Source: Nitrosomonas sp. (GTDB taxonomy: Bacteria; Pseudomonadota; Gammaproteobacteria; Burkholderiales; Nitrosomonadaceae). From it: DNA of 64,000 nt. A program made the translations under genes and the position numbers. Where the stretch lies: positions 34,317 to 98,316 of the forward strand of contig NZ_JAKFWH010000089.1 in NCBI RefSeq assembly GCF_021731985.1. Direction: 5' to 3'. Within the stretch, counting starts at the first letter, position 1. Every line of letters begins with the position of its first letter. Positions 39,507 to 49,656 of this stretch are shown here, in pieces. The notes under the pieces are model-generated. The model had not been told where the DNA came from. It worked only from the letters and a program-made list of their open reading frames with translations, and ran no database searches.

Positions 39507-41141
39507 ATGTCATCTCTTACTCAATCCCCCGCTTGGCTTGCCTTGCAAGCACACCAATCCGCCCTGTCGCAGCAACACTTGCGTGCGTTATTTCAAAATG
39601 ATCCGCAGCGCTTTGAGAAATTCTCGCTCAGTTTCAATAATATTCTGATCGATTTCGCGAAACAGCCAATCACTCGTGAAACGGTGGACTTACTGCTGGC
39701 GCTGGCACATCAGCAACAACTGCCAAGCTGGATTACGCGCATGTTCTCGGGAGAGAAGATCAATTCAACGGAACACCGTGCCGCACTGCATATTGCGCTA
39801 CGTGGCGAACAACCCATTGAAGTGGATGGCGTAGCGATCATGCCTGAGATTAAGCGGGTATTGAAACAGATGGAGTGCTTTTCAGGCGCCATACACAGTG
39901 GCGCACGCAGAGGCTATACCGGAAAAATTTTTACCGATATCGTTAATATTGGCATCGGCGGTTCGGATCTTGGCCCGGTGATGGTGACCGAAGCGCTCAA
40001 ACCCTATCAATTAAACGGTATCACACCACATTTTGTCTCAAACATTGATGGCGCGCAGCTATCTGAAACGTTGCGGCATCTTGATCCAGCCACAACATTG
40101 TTTGTGATTGCCTCGAAAACATTCACCACACAAGAAACGCTCACCAATGCAAATTCTGCGCGACAATGGTTTTTGACTCATGGCGGCAGTGAACAAGATA
40201 TCGCGCTGCATTTTGTCGCAGTATCCACTAACCGTTCTGCTGTGGAGAAATTCGGCATTAATCCGGATAACATGTTTGAGTTCTGGGATTGGGTGGGCGG
40301 GCGCTATTCATTATGGTCAGCGATTGGCTTACCGATTGCTTTGGCTGTCGGCATGGACAATTTTTATTCGTTGCTTGCGGGCGCCCACGAAATGGATCAG
40401 CATTTTTTCACAACTCCGTTCGCAGAAAACCTCCCGGTTATGCTGGGTCTGATAGGTGTCTGGCAAATTAATTTTTTCGGTACGTCAGCGCATGCAGTGC
40501 TGCCGTATGATCAATCCATGCACCGTTTCCCCGCCTATTTACAACAATTGGAAATGGAAAGTAATGGTAAGCGCATCACTCGTGACGGAGAAGTTGTCGA
40601 CTATGCGACCGGATCAGTCGTCTGGGGCGAACCAGGAACCAACGGCCAACACGCTTTTTACCAGCTATTGCATCAAGGGACACAAACTGTTCCGGCTGAT
40701 TTCCTGGCTCCTTGTCAAAGCCATTATCCGCTGGCGCAACATCACCGCATGTTGTTGGCCAATTTCTTTGCCCAGACTGAGGCATTGATGACTGGCAAGG
40801 ATGAACAGGAAGTGCGTACTGAATTGGCATCACAAGGGTTAAGCGGCGCGTCCCTTGAACAGCTATTGCCGCATAAAATTTTTCCTGGAAATCGTCCAAC
40901 CACTTCCATTTTGTTCAAAAAACTCGACCCTAAAACATTAGGTGCACTCATTGCACTGTATGAGCATAAAGTTTTTGTGCAAAGCGTGATCTGGAATATC
41001 AATCCATTTGATCAATGGGGCGTGGAATTGGGCAAACAACTGGCCGGAAAAATCCTGACCGAACTGAAACAAGACACGACAGTAGTTTCCCACGACGCAT
41101 CCACTAACGGCTTGATCAATTATTTCAAAGCGAATCAGTAA
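39507..41141 (+). CDS. pgi: Glucose-6-phosphate isomerase
   Basis: '[23 protein letters not shown]', '[21 protein letters not shown]', '[15 protein letters not shown]'. Confidence 0.97.
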   Translation: MSSLTQSPAWLALQAHQSALSQQHLRALFQNDPQRFEKFSLSFNNILIDFAKQPITRETVDLLLALAHQQQLPSWITRMFSGEKINSTEHRAALHIALRGEQPIEVDGVAIMPEIKRVLKQMECFSGAIHSGARRGYTGKIFTDIVNIGIGGSDLGPVMVTEALKPYQLNGITPHFVSNIDGAQLSETLRHLDPATTLFVIASKTFTTQETLTNANSARQWFLTHGGSEQDIALHFVAVSTNRSAVEKFGINPDNMFEFWDWVGGRYSLWSAIGLPIALAVGMDNFYSLLAGAHEMDQHFFTTPFAENLPVMLGLIGVWQINFFGTSAHAVLPYDQSMHRFPAYLQQLEMESNGKRITRDGEVVDYATGSVVWGEPGTNGQHAFYQLLHQGTQTVPADFLAPCQSHYPLAQHHRMLLANFFAQTEALMTGKDEQEVRTELASQGLSGASLEQLLPHKIFPGNRPTTSILFKKLDPKTLGALIALYEHKVFVQSVIWNINPFDQWGVELGKQLAGKILTELKQDTTVVSHDASTNGLINYFKANQ

Positions 41142-41152
41142 ACATACTCCCC

Positions 41153-42628
41153 ATGCTGTCATCCCAAGAACTCCGCGTTCTGTTTATTACTTCTGAAGTT
41201 TTTCCTTTGTGCAAAACCGGCGGCCTGGGCGATGTCAGTGCGGCACTCCCGGCAGCGCTGCGTTCTCTGCAAAACGATGTAAGGCTTCTGCTACCGGGCT
41301 ACCCGAAAGTTTTGGCCGGTGTTAAATACAAATCCAAGGTGGCCGAGTTCAATTCATTGCCGCAATTTCCGCCCGCCACACTGCTCTCAGCGCGGTTATC
41401 ACTGAGCAAATCCGAAAACATTCCGGTCTTCGTGATTGACTGCCCTGGGTTATATCACCGCGAAGGCGGCCCTTATATGGACACGCTTGGGCGCGACTGG
41501 CCGGATAATGCATTACGTTTTGGCTTATTGTCGAAAATTGGCGCCATTCTATCCAGCGACGCCAGTCCAATTGCCTGGCGCCCGCATATTGCGCATTGTA
41601 ATGATTGGCAAAGCGGCCTCACCCCCGCTTATCTGCATTATCATCCTGGAAAAAAAGCGGCCACATTGATGACGATCCACAACCTCGCGTTCCAAGGCAT
41701 CTTTCCACCCGGCAGTGTCATCCAGCTGGGACTGCCTACAGATAGTTTTGATGTCAACGGTGTTGAATATTATGCCAACATGTCATTTCTCAAAGCAGGG
41801 CTCTATTATGCCGACCATATCACCACAGTCAGTCCCAATTATGCAGAGGAAATTCAAACCGAACCATTGGGTTTTGGCCTGCAAGGATTACTGGCAACAC
41901 GTCGGCGCCATCTCACCGGCATTATCAATGGCATCGATACCCGGGAATGGGATCCTGCGACAGATCCCCATTTGGTGAAAAACTACACCAGCAAGAAACT
42001 ATCCGATAAAGCCATGAATAAAAGCGCTTTGCAACAGCAGATGGGGTTAGCAGTTGATGCCGATATTCCATTATTCGGCGTAGTCAGCCGTTTGAATCAC
42101 CAGAAAGGCACTGATCTGCTGATACAGATCGCATCTCAACTGGTAAAAATACCCGCCCAACTGGTTGTACTCGGCAGCGATCATGCCGATCTGGAGCACC
42201 AATTATCCACATTGACTCAAGCGTACCCCGGCGCAATAGCCGTCCGTATCGGTTTTAATGAGGCCTTATCGCATTTGGTTGAAGCAGGCGCAGATTGCTT
42301 CCTGATGCCATCCCGTTTTGAACCCTGCGGTTTGAATCAAATGTATAGCCAGCATTACGGCACGCCGCCAATAGTCCATGCCACCGGCGGCCTGCTGGAT
42401 ACGGTGGTGGATTACACACCGGCAAAGCTTGCCGACGGAAGTGCCAGCGGCTTTTTATTTTACCCAATGACCGCCGACAATCTGCTGAGCACGATAAAAC
42501 GTGCAGTACTCGCTTATCATAATAAAAAAGTCTGGCAGCGCTTGCAGAAAAACGGCATGGCAAAAGATTTCAGTTGGCATGCCAGCGCAGCGGCTTACCG
42601 GGAAATCTATTTGTCGTTGATACCCTAA
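41153..42628 (+). CDS. glgA: Glycogen synthase (ADP-glucose type)
   Basis: 'LFITSEVFPLCKTGGLGDVSAALPAAL', '[37 protein letters not shown]'. Confidence 0.96.
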   Translation: MLSSQELRVLFITSEVFPLCKTGGLGDVSAALPAALRSLQNDVRLLLPGYPKVLAGVKYKSKVAEFNSLPQFPPATLLSARLSLSKSENIPVFVIDCPGLYHREGGPYMDTLGRDWPDNALRFGLLSKIGAILSSDASPIAWRPHIAHCNDWQSGLTPAYLHYHPGKKAATLMTIHNLAFQGIFPPGSVIQLGLPTDSFDVNGVEYYANMSFLKAGLYYADHITTVSPNYAEEIQTEPLGFGLQGLLATRRRHLTGIINGIDTREWDPATDPHLVKNYTSKKLSDKAMNKSALQQQMGLAVDADIPLFGVVSRLNHQKGTDLLIQIASQLVKIPAQLVVLGSDHADLEHQLSTLTQAYPGAIAVRIGFNEALSHLVEAGADCFLMPSRFEPCGLNQMYSQHYGTPPIVHATGGLLDTVVDYTPAKLADGSASGFLFYPMTADNLLSTIKRAVLAYHNKKVWQRLQKNGMAKDFSWHASAAAYREIYLSLIP

Positions 42629-42689
42629 CAGGCTGCGGGAAAACATTTTCGAGGCAATCCATAGTAAGAAAAAAAGCTGCTGGCCAAGG

Positions 42690-42850
42690 TTATTTGGATT
42701 TCCCCCTCCTAGGCATGGCGGCGAATCATTGCGTGTTCCATGCCTTTCAAACGATTCTTCCATTGCCCATGTATGCAGAACAAGCGCATGAACAAACTGC
42801 GCCAGCTCATCAGTCAGGATTTCATTGACCATTCGATGACGCCAAGGCAA
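42690..42850 (-). pseudogene. bolA 3'-end fragment
   Basis: '[45 protein letters not shown]' matches the C-terminus of the BolA-like protein at 48666-48980. Confidence 0.8.
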
Positions 42851-43162
42851 ATCTATACTAACTCTAATTTTCCAACAGAATTACCATATTACAACCACAA
42901 TATAATTTCAACAGATTGATATTTATAGATTATTTTTTTATTCTTTATAAAAAACAGAGTTAACAAGATTGCAAATCAACTCTCTGTTAACTAAAGAGAA
43001 ATACCAGTAGAATGAATCCGCCTTGCGATGACGCAAAGTACTTGGATTCAAAACCCCATTTGAGGTATTCTTCGGAAAAGCGGTGCGCTACACCAATTCA
43101 CCGTTAGATGTTGCACTTCGAAATTGAATCCACGAATTTTTCTCAACACAAAACACGCGCCT

Positions 43163-45190
43163 ATGAAAATTTCATCCGGTCCTGCGTGGATCGCGCTCAC
43201 GGTTACTCTTTTCCTTTTGCTCATTGTGGCCGCGCTTGGAAAGCTGGAACAAGCACGATTTCAAAAAGATTTGTACGCCGAAGTGGTGAATCAATTGAGT
43301 CAAGTGCGCTCGCGCTTGGAGTCGGAAGTCAATGCCGATCTTTATCTGAATAGAGGATTGGTCAGCTTGGTGAAAGCTTATCCTCATTTTACCGAAGCGG
43401 AGTTCAAGATCATCGGCAAAGAGTTGTTGCGCGGCAGAACCAGTGTCCGCAATATCGGCTTGGCGCCTGATAATATATTAAGCCATATATTTCCGATCGA
43501 AGGCAATGAAATGGCAATTGGCTTAGTATACCGCGATAATCCCGATCAATGGCCGCCAGTCGAACGCGCTATGCTGTCACGGAGAACCGTTATTTCAGGG
43601 CCGCTGAAATTGGTGGAGGGTAATTTTGCATTCATCAGTTTGACACCTATCTGGATTAACATGCCGGATAGTCAAGAAGAAAGTTACTGGGGGATAGCCA
43701 ATCTTGTCATCAACGCTGATACGCTTTTTACCAATGTCGGCATTGCTCATGGTAAACAGCTTAGCATTGCGCTAGCAATACGCGGTGTGGACGGCTCCGG
43801 CCCGGAGGGGGCGGTATTTTTTGGCGAAGCTTCGCTGTTTGATCAACAACCGGTCACAATGGAAGTTTTTCTTCCCAACGGCACCTGGCAACTTGGCGCG
43901 ATACCGAAAGACGGCTGGGTACAATCCTCGAGATTATTCGATTGGCTATGGATAGGCGGCATTACCGCTTCGGTGGCAATCGGGTTGCTGGTATGGATTT
44001 GGATTACCGCTCAGAGCCGACAAACACAAATTTTGATGGAGGCAAAGCAAGCTGCGGAAAAAGCCAATCGCGCGAAATCAGAATTCTTATCTCGCATGAG
44101 CCATGAACTGCGCACACCATTAAATGCCATCCTCGGTTTCGGGCAATTGTTGGATTTAGGTACGGACGCATCGCGCAGCACAGATAAGCAGTATTTGAAG
44201 CATATTATGAACAGCGGCCATCACCTGCTTTCGCTGATCAATGAAGTACTAGATCTGGCAAGAATTGACTCAGGAAAATTTGAATTGAAGCTCGAGCAGA
44301 TCTCTGTACCGGATGTACTTGACGAATGCTTAATACTTGTGCAGCCGCTGGCGAACACACACAACATTGCGGTATCGATTGATCGCTCCGGTGACAAGCT
44401 GTTTGTATGGAGCGATCATAAGTGTTTGAAACAAATAATTCTGAATCTGATATCAAATGCCATAAAATATAATCGCAAAGATGGCTGCGTTACGGTTGCT
44501 TACCGAAAAACGAGCGATGGAAGAATCCGATTATCGGTGACCGATACCGGCGCAGGTGTTCCAAAGGAAAAATGGGGACAGCTTTTTCAGCCATTTAGCC
44601 GCCTTGGTGCCGAAAACAGTCAAATCGAAGGCACAGGAATCGGTTTGGCTATTTCCAAGAATCTGGTAGAGGCAATGAATGGCAGCATCGGATTTGAAAG
44701 TACTACCGAAGTTGGCTCCGAGTTTTGGATCGAGTTACCCCGGGGATTCGTGCATATTGAGCAACCTTACATGCCCGAAGAAAAACAAGCTGAAGTTATT
44801 GCCGGAATGACGACTAGGAAAGCGAAAATTCTTTATATTGAAGACAATCTTTTCAATCAGGAACTGATGAAGGGATGCATGTCGTTGTTATTCCCTGACA
44901 TACAATTGTTTATGGAAACAACCGCCGAGCTTGGTTTGGCAACCGCCGAGAAAGAGCTGCCTCAGCTTATTTTGATGGATATCAATCTGTCTAGTATAAA
45001 CGGTATCGAAGCTTTACGCATCATCCGCAAACACGACAAACTGGCGAAAACACCGGTTATCGCATTAAGTGCGGCTGCAATGACTAAAGATATTGAAAAA
45101 GGCATGAATGCTGGGTTTGATGCATATATCACTAAGCCATTCGATATTCAGGACATCAAGCAAGTAATCGAAAAGACTCTCGAACAATGA
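43163..45190 (+). CDS. Hybrid sensor histidine kinase (CHASE, HisKA, HATPase, receiver)
   Basis: H-box 'EFLSRMSHELRTPLNAILGFGQLL', 'GTGIGLAISKNLVEAMNG', receiver 'ILYIEDNLFNQELMKG...LILMDINLSSINGIEALRIIRK'; N-terminal CHASE-like region. ORF extends to 43124. Confidence 0.92.
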   Translation: MKISSGPAWIALTVTLFLLLIVAALGKLEQARFQKDLYAEVVNQLSQVRSRLESEVNADLYLNRGLVSLVKAYPHFTEAEFKIIGKELLRGRTSVRNIGLAPDNILSHIFPIEGNEMAIGLVYRDNPDQWPPVERAMLSRRTVISGPLKLVEGNFAFISLTPIWINMPDSQEESYWGIANLVINADTLFTNVGIAHGKQLSIALAIRGVDGSGPEGAVFFGEASLFDQQPVTMEVFLPNGTWQLGAIPKDGWVQSSRLFDWLWIGGITASVAIGLLVWIWITAQSRQTQILMEAKQAAEKANRAKSEFLSRMSHELRTPLNAILGFGQLLDLGTDASRSTDKQYLKHIMNSGHHLLSLINEVLDLARIDSGKFELKLEQISVPDVLDECLILVQPLANTHNIAVSIDRSGDKLFVWSDHKCLKQIILNLISNAIKYNRKDGCVTVAYRKTSDGRIRLSVTDTGAGVPKEKWGQLFQPFSRLGAENSQIEGTGIGLAISKNLVEAMNGSIGFESTTEVGSEFWIELPRGFVHIEQPYMPEEKQAEVIAGMTTRKAKILYIEDNLFNQELMKGCMSLLFPDIQLFMETTAELGLATAEKELPQLILMDINLSSINGIEALRIIRKHDKLAKTPVIALSAAAMTKDIEKGMNAGFDAYITKPFDIQDIKQVIEKTLEQ

Positions 45191-45200
45191 GTGTACTCGG

Positions 45201-46052
45201 ATGCGTTGCTACAGCTTATCGGCTGCAATGATTCAAGATACTGCATATTCGTTGATACTGACAAGCGATCAACAAAAGCGAGCCCGTAAAGCACCGCGAC
45301 AACGGTTATCCTGGTTGTTCGGTTTGGTTTTGATACAGCTTTCAACAAAATCTTTCGGTTTCGATTGGAGCATTACGGAGCTGCATTATCAATACGGCAG
45401 ACTGAAACAGCCGTTTTTGCATCAACCGGAAGCCAACACATCTGTGGTGACTTTTCAGCATGCCAACGGCTGGCGTTACGGTAACAATTTCCTGTTCTTT
45501 GATACCTTGATGCCGCATCAAGGAAAAATGGATTATTACGGCGAATATTATAGCAGTCTCAGTTTGAGCAAACTAACCGGTGTTAATCTTGCCCTCGGTC
45601 CGATCAAGGATATCGGGTTGCTGATGGGGGTTAATTGGGCGCCAACTCCAGGTATGTTGAAGTATTTGCCCGGTCTGCGAGTTTCCTGGGATTTGCCGGG
45701 CTTTACATTTTTAAACGCGGACGTCACCGCGTATATCGATTACAGTGATCGCAACATTAAAGAAAACGACAGCTTCATGATCGATGTCAACGGCCAGTAC
45801 CCGTTCAAACTGTTCAATGCCAACTTCAGCATCGAAGGCCATGCCGAATATATCGGTGAACGCCGCAATCAATTCGGACAAATCCATGCGTGGTTTTTTA
45901 GTCAAATACAAGTACGCTATGACATCGGCGAATTGTTGCTAAAAAAATCAAAAAAAGTCTTTATCGGTACTGAGTGGCAGTATTGGAGCCACAAATTGGG
46001 ATCCAACGTAGAAGAAAACGTCGCGCAAGCGTTGTTGGTGTGGCGGCTGTAG
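45201..46052 (+). CDS. Tsx-like / nucleoside-channel-like outer membrane protein
   Basis: 'FDWSITELHYQYGRLKQPF...VVTFQHANGWRYGNNFLFFDTLMPHQGKMDYYGEYYSSLSLSKLTG'; C-terminal aromatic beta-strand pattern. Confidence 0.75.
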   Translation: MRCYSLSAAMIQDTAYSLILTSDQQKRARKAPRQRLSWLFGLVLIQLSTKSFGFDWSITELHYQYGRLKQPFLHQPEANTSVVTFQHANGWRYGNNFLFFDTLMPHQGKMDYYGEYYSSLSLSKLTGVNLALGPIKDIGLLMGVNWAPTPGMLKYLPGLRVSWDLPGFTFLNADVTAYIDYSDRNIKENDSFMIDVNGQYPFKLFNANFSIEGHAEYIGERRNQFGQIHAWFFSQIQVRYDIGELLLKKSKKVFIGTEWQYWSHKLGSNVEENVAQALLVWRL

Positions 46053-46222
46053 TTGTTTCAGTTAAGATTGAGTTGCTGTCGAGCTACCCAAGCTTGACCC
46101 AAAGAAATGCTACTGTCATCAGGGAGCATTTCTTTAGGGAATATCAGTTGCAAGCCTGTTGCTGATAAGCGGTCGATCAAGCCTTGTTTCAGTACGAGGA
46201 AACGGGGTCGCGAACGAAGAAA

Positions 46223-46512
46223 ATGAATAGCCAGCATTACGGCACACCGCCAATAGCCCATGCCACCGGCGGTCTATTAGACACGGTGGTGGATTACACA
46301 CCGGCAAAGCTTGCCGACGGAAGTGCCAGCGGCTTTTTATTTTACCCAATGTGACCCCCGACAATCTGCTGCGCACGATAAAACGTGCAGCCCTCGCTTA
46401 TCATAATAAAAAAGTCTGGCAACGCTTGCAGAAAAACGGTATGGCAAAAGATTTCAGTTGGCACGCCAGCGCAGCGGCTTATCGGGAAATCTATTTGTCG
46501 TTGTTATCCTGA
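46223..46512 (+). pseudogene. glgA 3'-end fragment (frameshifted duplicate)
   Basis: Nucleotide copy of 42341-42628 with a 2-bp insertion near 46350 creating an in-frame TGA (CCAATGTGACCCCCG versus CCAATGACCGCCG). Confidence 0.9.
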
Positions 46513-46570
46513 TCCCAGGATCCTGACTACTCGTAATAATGCCATCAACGCATGCAGTACAAGACAGCCA

Positions 46571-47986
46571 TCAATCAAGCGCTTCCACATTAAAAGCACC
46601 GCACATGGATAGATCGGATTCGTTGACGTCAGGAAGTTGCGCCGCCAGAGCACGCAGTGCTGTGCGCAAGCCTTCTTCCAGAACCGGATGATAAAACGGC
46701 AGACGCAGCAACTGCTGCACCGTGAGCGAGCGATCAATAGCCAGCGCCAGCAGATGTGCCATATGCTCGCCAGCAGGTGCGCACATTTCCGCACCCAATA
46801 ACTGGCCGCTTACCGCATCGGCATAAAGACGCTGAATGCCCTTGTTCCGCTGGCCGGCACGCGCCCGTCCCTGGCGGTCAAAATGCACCTCTCCAACTAG
46901 AATCTTTGCAGGATCGAGTGTCTGAAAACGACTGCCTACGACCGCGATGTTCGGGTCAGCGAAAACGATAGCCAGTGGTGTCCGGCGTGTAAAACAAATC
47001 GGATTAGGTCGCGTGGCATTAAGCCCAGCGATGTATCCTTCATCGGCAGCTTCATGCAGCAGCGGCACTTGGTCATTCGCGTCACCCGCCATGAATATCG
47101 GCAGATCGGCCACTTGCATGGTACCTGGATTTACAGGCGGCATGCCGTGTTGATCGAGCGGGACTCCCAGTGCCTCGAGACCCAGATTGTCGATATTCGG
47201 ACGACGCCCCAACGCCGCAAGCACACAATCGACCACCACTTCTATCTTTCCGGCACGTACCTGCACGCCTTCGCCCACCCTGCTTAACTCGGCTTTCTCA
47301 CCCAGATACAGAGGGAATTCGCTCCCTAACAGATCTGTCGCCACTGCAATCACCTGCGGGTCTGTTAATCCAGCGATCGCTTGGCTACCGCCAAATGCTA
47401 CCACCTGAATACCAAGCCGGGAAATAGCCTGCGCCATCTCAGCACCAATGGGGCCCATTCCCACAACTGCCATGCGTGCGGGCAGAGTCTCCTGCTCAAA
47501 CAAGGTATCCGTCGTAAGCAGCCGATTTCCTAACGAATTCCAGGGCGCAGGCACAACCGGGCGCGACCCGGTAGCAATAATAATTTTGTGCGCACGCAAT
47601 TCCTCACCATTGACTTCCAATCTATCCGGCGCAAGCAGACGCACACGCCCGGAAATGGCTCTTTCGCCCAATTCTTCTGTCGTTTTTACTGTACTGGCAA
47701 CAAAATCATCGCGCAACCGCCGCACACGCCGCAGCACGGCAGGAATATCAAGCGTAAGCTGATCCCCGCCGCGAATACCGAATTCTTCAAAGGTACCGCG
47801 ACGATGAAAGGCATTGGCCGCTTCGATCAAAGTTTTGGATGGCATACAACCCACCCGGGCACAGACAGTACCCCAAGGCCCGTCATTAATAATCACAAAG
47901 CGTTGCGTATATTTTCTTACCTCTCGCAGCGCAGCCAAACCTGCGCTACCCGCTCCAACGATAACCACATCCAGTATTTCATTCAT
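46571..47986 (-). CDS. Dihydrolipoyl dehydrogenase-like pyridine nucleotide-disulfide oxidoreductase
   Basis: 'VVIVGAGSAGLAALREVRKY', redox motif 'GTVCARVGCMPSKTLIEAAN', 'IFMAGDANDQVPLLHEAADEGYIAG'. Confidence 0.92.
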   Translation of the reverse strand: MNEILDVVIVGAGSAGLAALREVRKYTQRFVIINDGPWGTVCARVGCMPSKTLIEAANAFHRRGTFEEFGIRGGDQLTLDIPAVLRRVRRLRDDFVASTVKTTEELGERAISGRVRLLAPDRLEVNGEELRAHKIIIATGSRPVVPAPWNSLGNRLLTTDTLFEQETLPARMAVVGMGPIGAEMAQAISRLGIQVVAFGGSQAIAGLTDPQVIAVATDLLGSEFPLYLGEKAELSRVGEGVQVRAGKIEVVVDCVLAALGRRPNIDNLGLEALGVPLDQHGMPPVNPGTMQVADLPIFMAGDANDQVPLLHEAADEGYIAGLNATRPNPICFTRRTPLAIVFADPNIAVVGSRFQTLDPAKILVGEVHFDRQGRARAGQRNKGIQRLYADAVSGQLLGAEMCAPAGEHMAHLLALAIDRSLTVQQLLRLPFYHPVLEEGLRTALRALAAQLPDVNESDLSMCGAFNVEALD

Positions 47987-48036
47987 AGCAATTTCCTCCG
48001 GTATGACGGCAATTCAGTACTGTGCCCGTTTGTAAT

Positions 48037-48447
48037 CTACGGTTCCGGTGTTCCCGTATCTTGATTTCCCATATCCATATCAGAGCGCGCTCCGGCTGCG
48101 AGTGCCTGGTACTTTGCTTTGAAAGCATCGAGGTTTTCTTCTTCGAGCTCCTCCAGATCAAGCAAAGCGTTGTGCGCACCCTGAGTCGCACGGATCAACT
48201 CATCCAGCTTTACCTGGATCGCCTCCGTATCGCGATTCTGTGTGTTCTGGATCAAGAAGACCATCAAGAACGTGATTATCGTGGTCCCTGTGTTGATGAC
48301 CAACTGCCAGGTGTCACTAAAACCAAACATTGGGCCTGTGATGACCCAGACAACAATGACTGCGACAGCCAAAGTGAACACACGCGGACGGCCGCAGAAA
48401 TGGGCAGCAGATTTTGCAAACCGGGAATACCAAGCAGTGATACGCAT
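48037..48447 (-). CDS. Low-affinity iron permease family protein
   Basis: 'WQLVINTGTTIITFLMVFLIQNTQNRDTEAIQVKLDELIRA'. Confidence 0.92.
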   Translation of the reverse strand: MRITAWYSRFAKSAAHFCGRPRVFTLAVAVIVVWVITGPMFGFSDTWQLVINTGTTIITFLMVFLIQNTQNRDTEAIQVKLDELIRATQGAHNALLDLEELEEENLDAFKAKYQALAAGARSDMDMGNQDTGTPEP

Positions 48448-48665
48448 GCGGTGTTCGCCTTGAATTGTTGAAAAATAGTTTTAGGAGATACCGGATTTTC
48501 AGGAAACATGCCTAATACACAGACACTTTTTGCCAAAATCTCTCGGCTCAAATATGCATGCGGCAAAATAGAATTGCTTGGCTGGAAGGTTCTATTGACT
48601 GATTTGGTTGCTCCGCAAATAGGCAAAAAGCTCGAGTCATTGATGCCAATTGATTAACTCCGGGG

Positions 48666-48980
48666 TTATTTGGATTTGGCACCCCCCAGGCATGGCGGCG
48701 AATCGTTGCGTACTCCATTCTTTTCAAACCATTCTTCCATTGTCCATGTATGCAGAACAAGCGCATGAATCGACTGCGCCAGCTCATCAGCTAGGATTTC
48801 ATTAACCATTCGATGACGCGCTATGAGCATTTTTCCATGAAACGCATCGGAAACGATCGTCACCTTGAAATGGGATTCGGATCCTTCCGGTACATTGTGC
48901 TTATTACTTTCATTAACCACTTCCAGAAACTGCGGTTGCAATGATTGCAGTTTGGTTTCGATCGAATTTTTAATTTTCAT
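48666..48980 (-). CDS. BolA family protein
   Basis: '[50 protein letters not shown]'. Confidence 0.9.
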   Translation of the reverse strand: MKIKNSIETKLQSLQPQFLEVVNESNKHNVPEGSESHFKVTIVSDAFHGKMLIARHRMVNEILADELAQSIHALVLHTWTMEEWFEKNGVRNDSPPCLGGAKSK

Positions 48981-49074
48981 AGCACGACCACTCTCATATC
49001 ACCCCTCTTGGATCCTAACAAACACAGTTCGTTAGTCTACCGCGATTCGCCTATCCTGTTCAGCTTTGCTCGTG

Positions 49075-49353
49075 TTATTTGCCTTGCTCAATATCTTGTT
49101 TCAGATCACCATAACCCTTCTGGGCTTTGCCGACATTTTTTTGCACATTGCCTTCTGTCTGCATATTCTTGTCATCCAGTATCACGCCGGTGGCTTCCTT
49201 GGCCTTACCTTCGGCTTCACCGGCACGTCCTTCTACTTGGTCTTTATTTATCGGCGCCGGCACATGGCTTTTTTGCGCATAAACGCCAACTGTGCAGAAG
49301 GTCAATGCGATGACGACAACTAACTGAGTAAATTCCATTTTTTTGCGTTGCAT
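49075..49353 (-). CDS. CsbD-like stress protein with N-terminal signal-like segment
   Basis: 'NKDQVEGRAGEAEGKAKEATGVILDDKNMQTEGNVQKNVGKAQKGYGDLKQDIEQ'; hydrophobic N-terminus ending VYAQ. Confidence 0.85.
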   Translation of the reverse strand: MQRKKMEFTQLVVVIALTFCTVGVYAQKSHVPAPINKDQVEGRAGEAEGKAKEATGVILDDKNMQTEGNVQKNVGKAQKGYGDLKQDIEQGK

Positions 49354-49656
49354 GTTTTTTCCCTATAAAAATAATCGTAATCAGGAATCTCTCCCGAAAA
49401 CTGTTCAGCCACAACCCAATAGTTGCCACCAAAGCGTGAATTACATACCCCACTGCTTAACAGGCTGTTGAAGGCTACAGTACAATCATCATTGAATCAG
49501 TTCTGTGCAGTAACACACATAAACACAGGATAAAATCAGAAGCACCGGTTAATCCACTCTCAATGAGCCGTATCAAAGCTATGCTACAATCAATCCGCAT
49601 TGAGAAGATCGTTGCATAGCTGGGTTACTCTTCAAAACACAGGATCAGGAGTTTCT

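Noticed and set aside
42455-42850. 131-aa minus ORF as an intact BolA-like gene
   Set aside because: Only its first part matches BolA; the rest is antisense to glgA, so it is treated as a bolA fragment.
46571-47986. Mercuric reductase
   Set aside because: It shares the flavoprotein disulfide reductase fold, but no N-terminal HMA domain or C-terminal vicinal Cys pair is seen; kept as dihydrolipoyl dehydrogenase-like.
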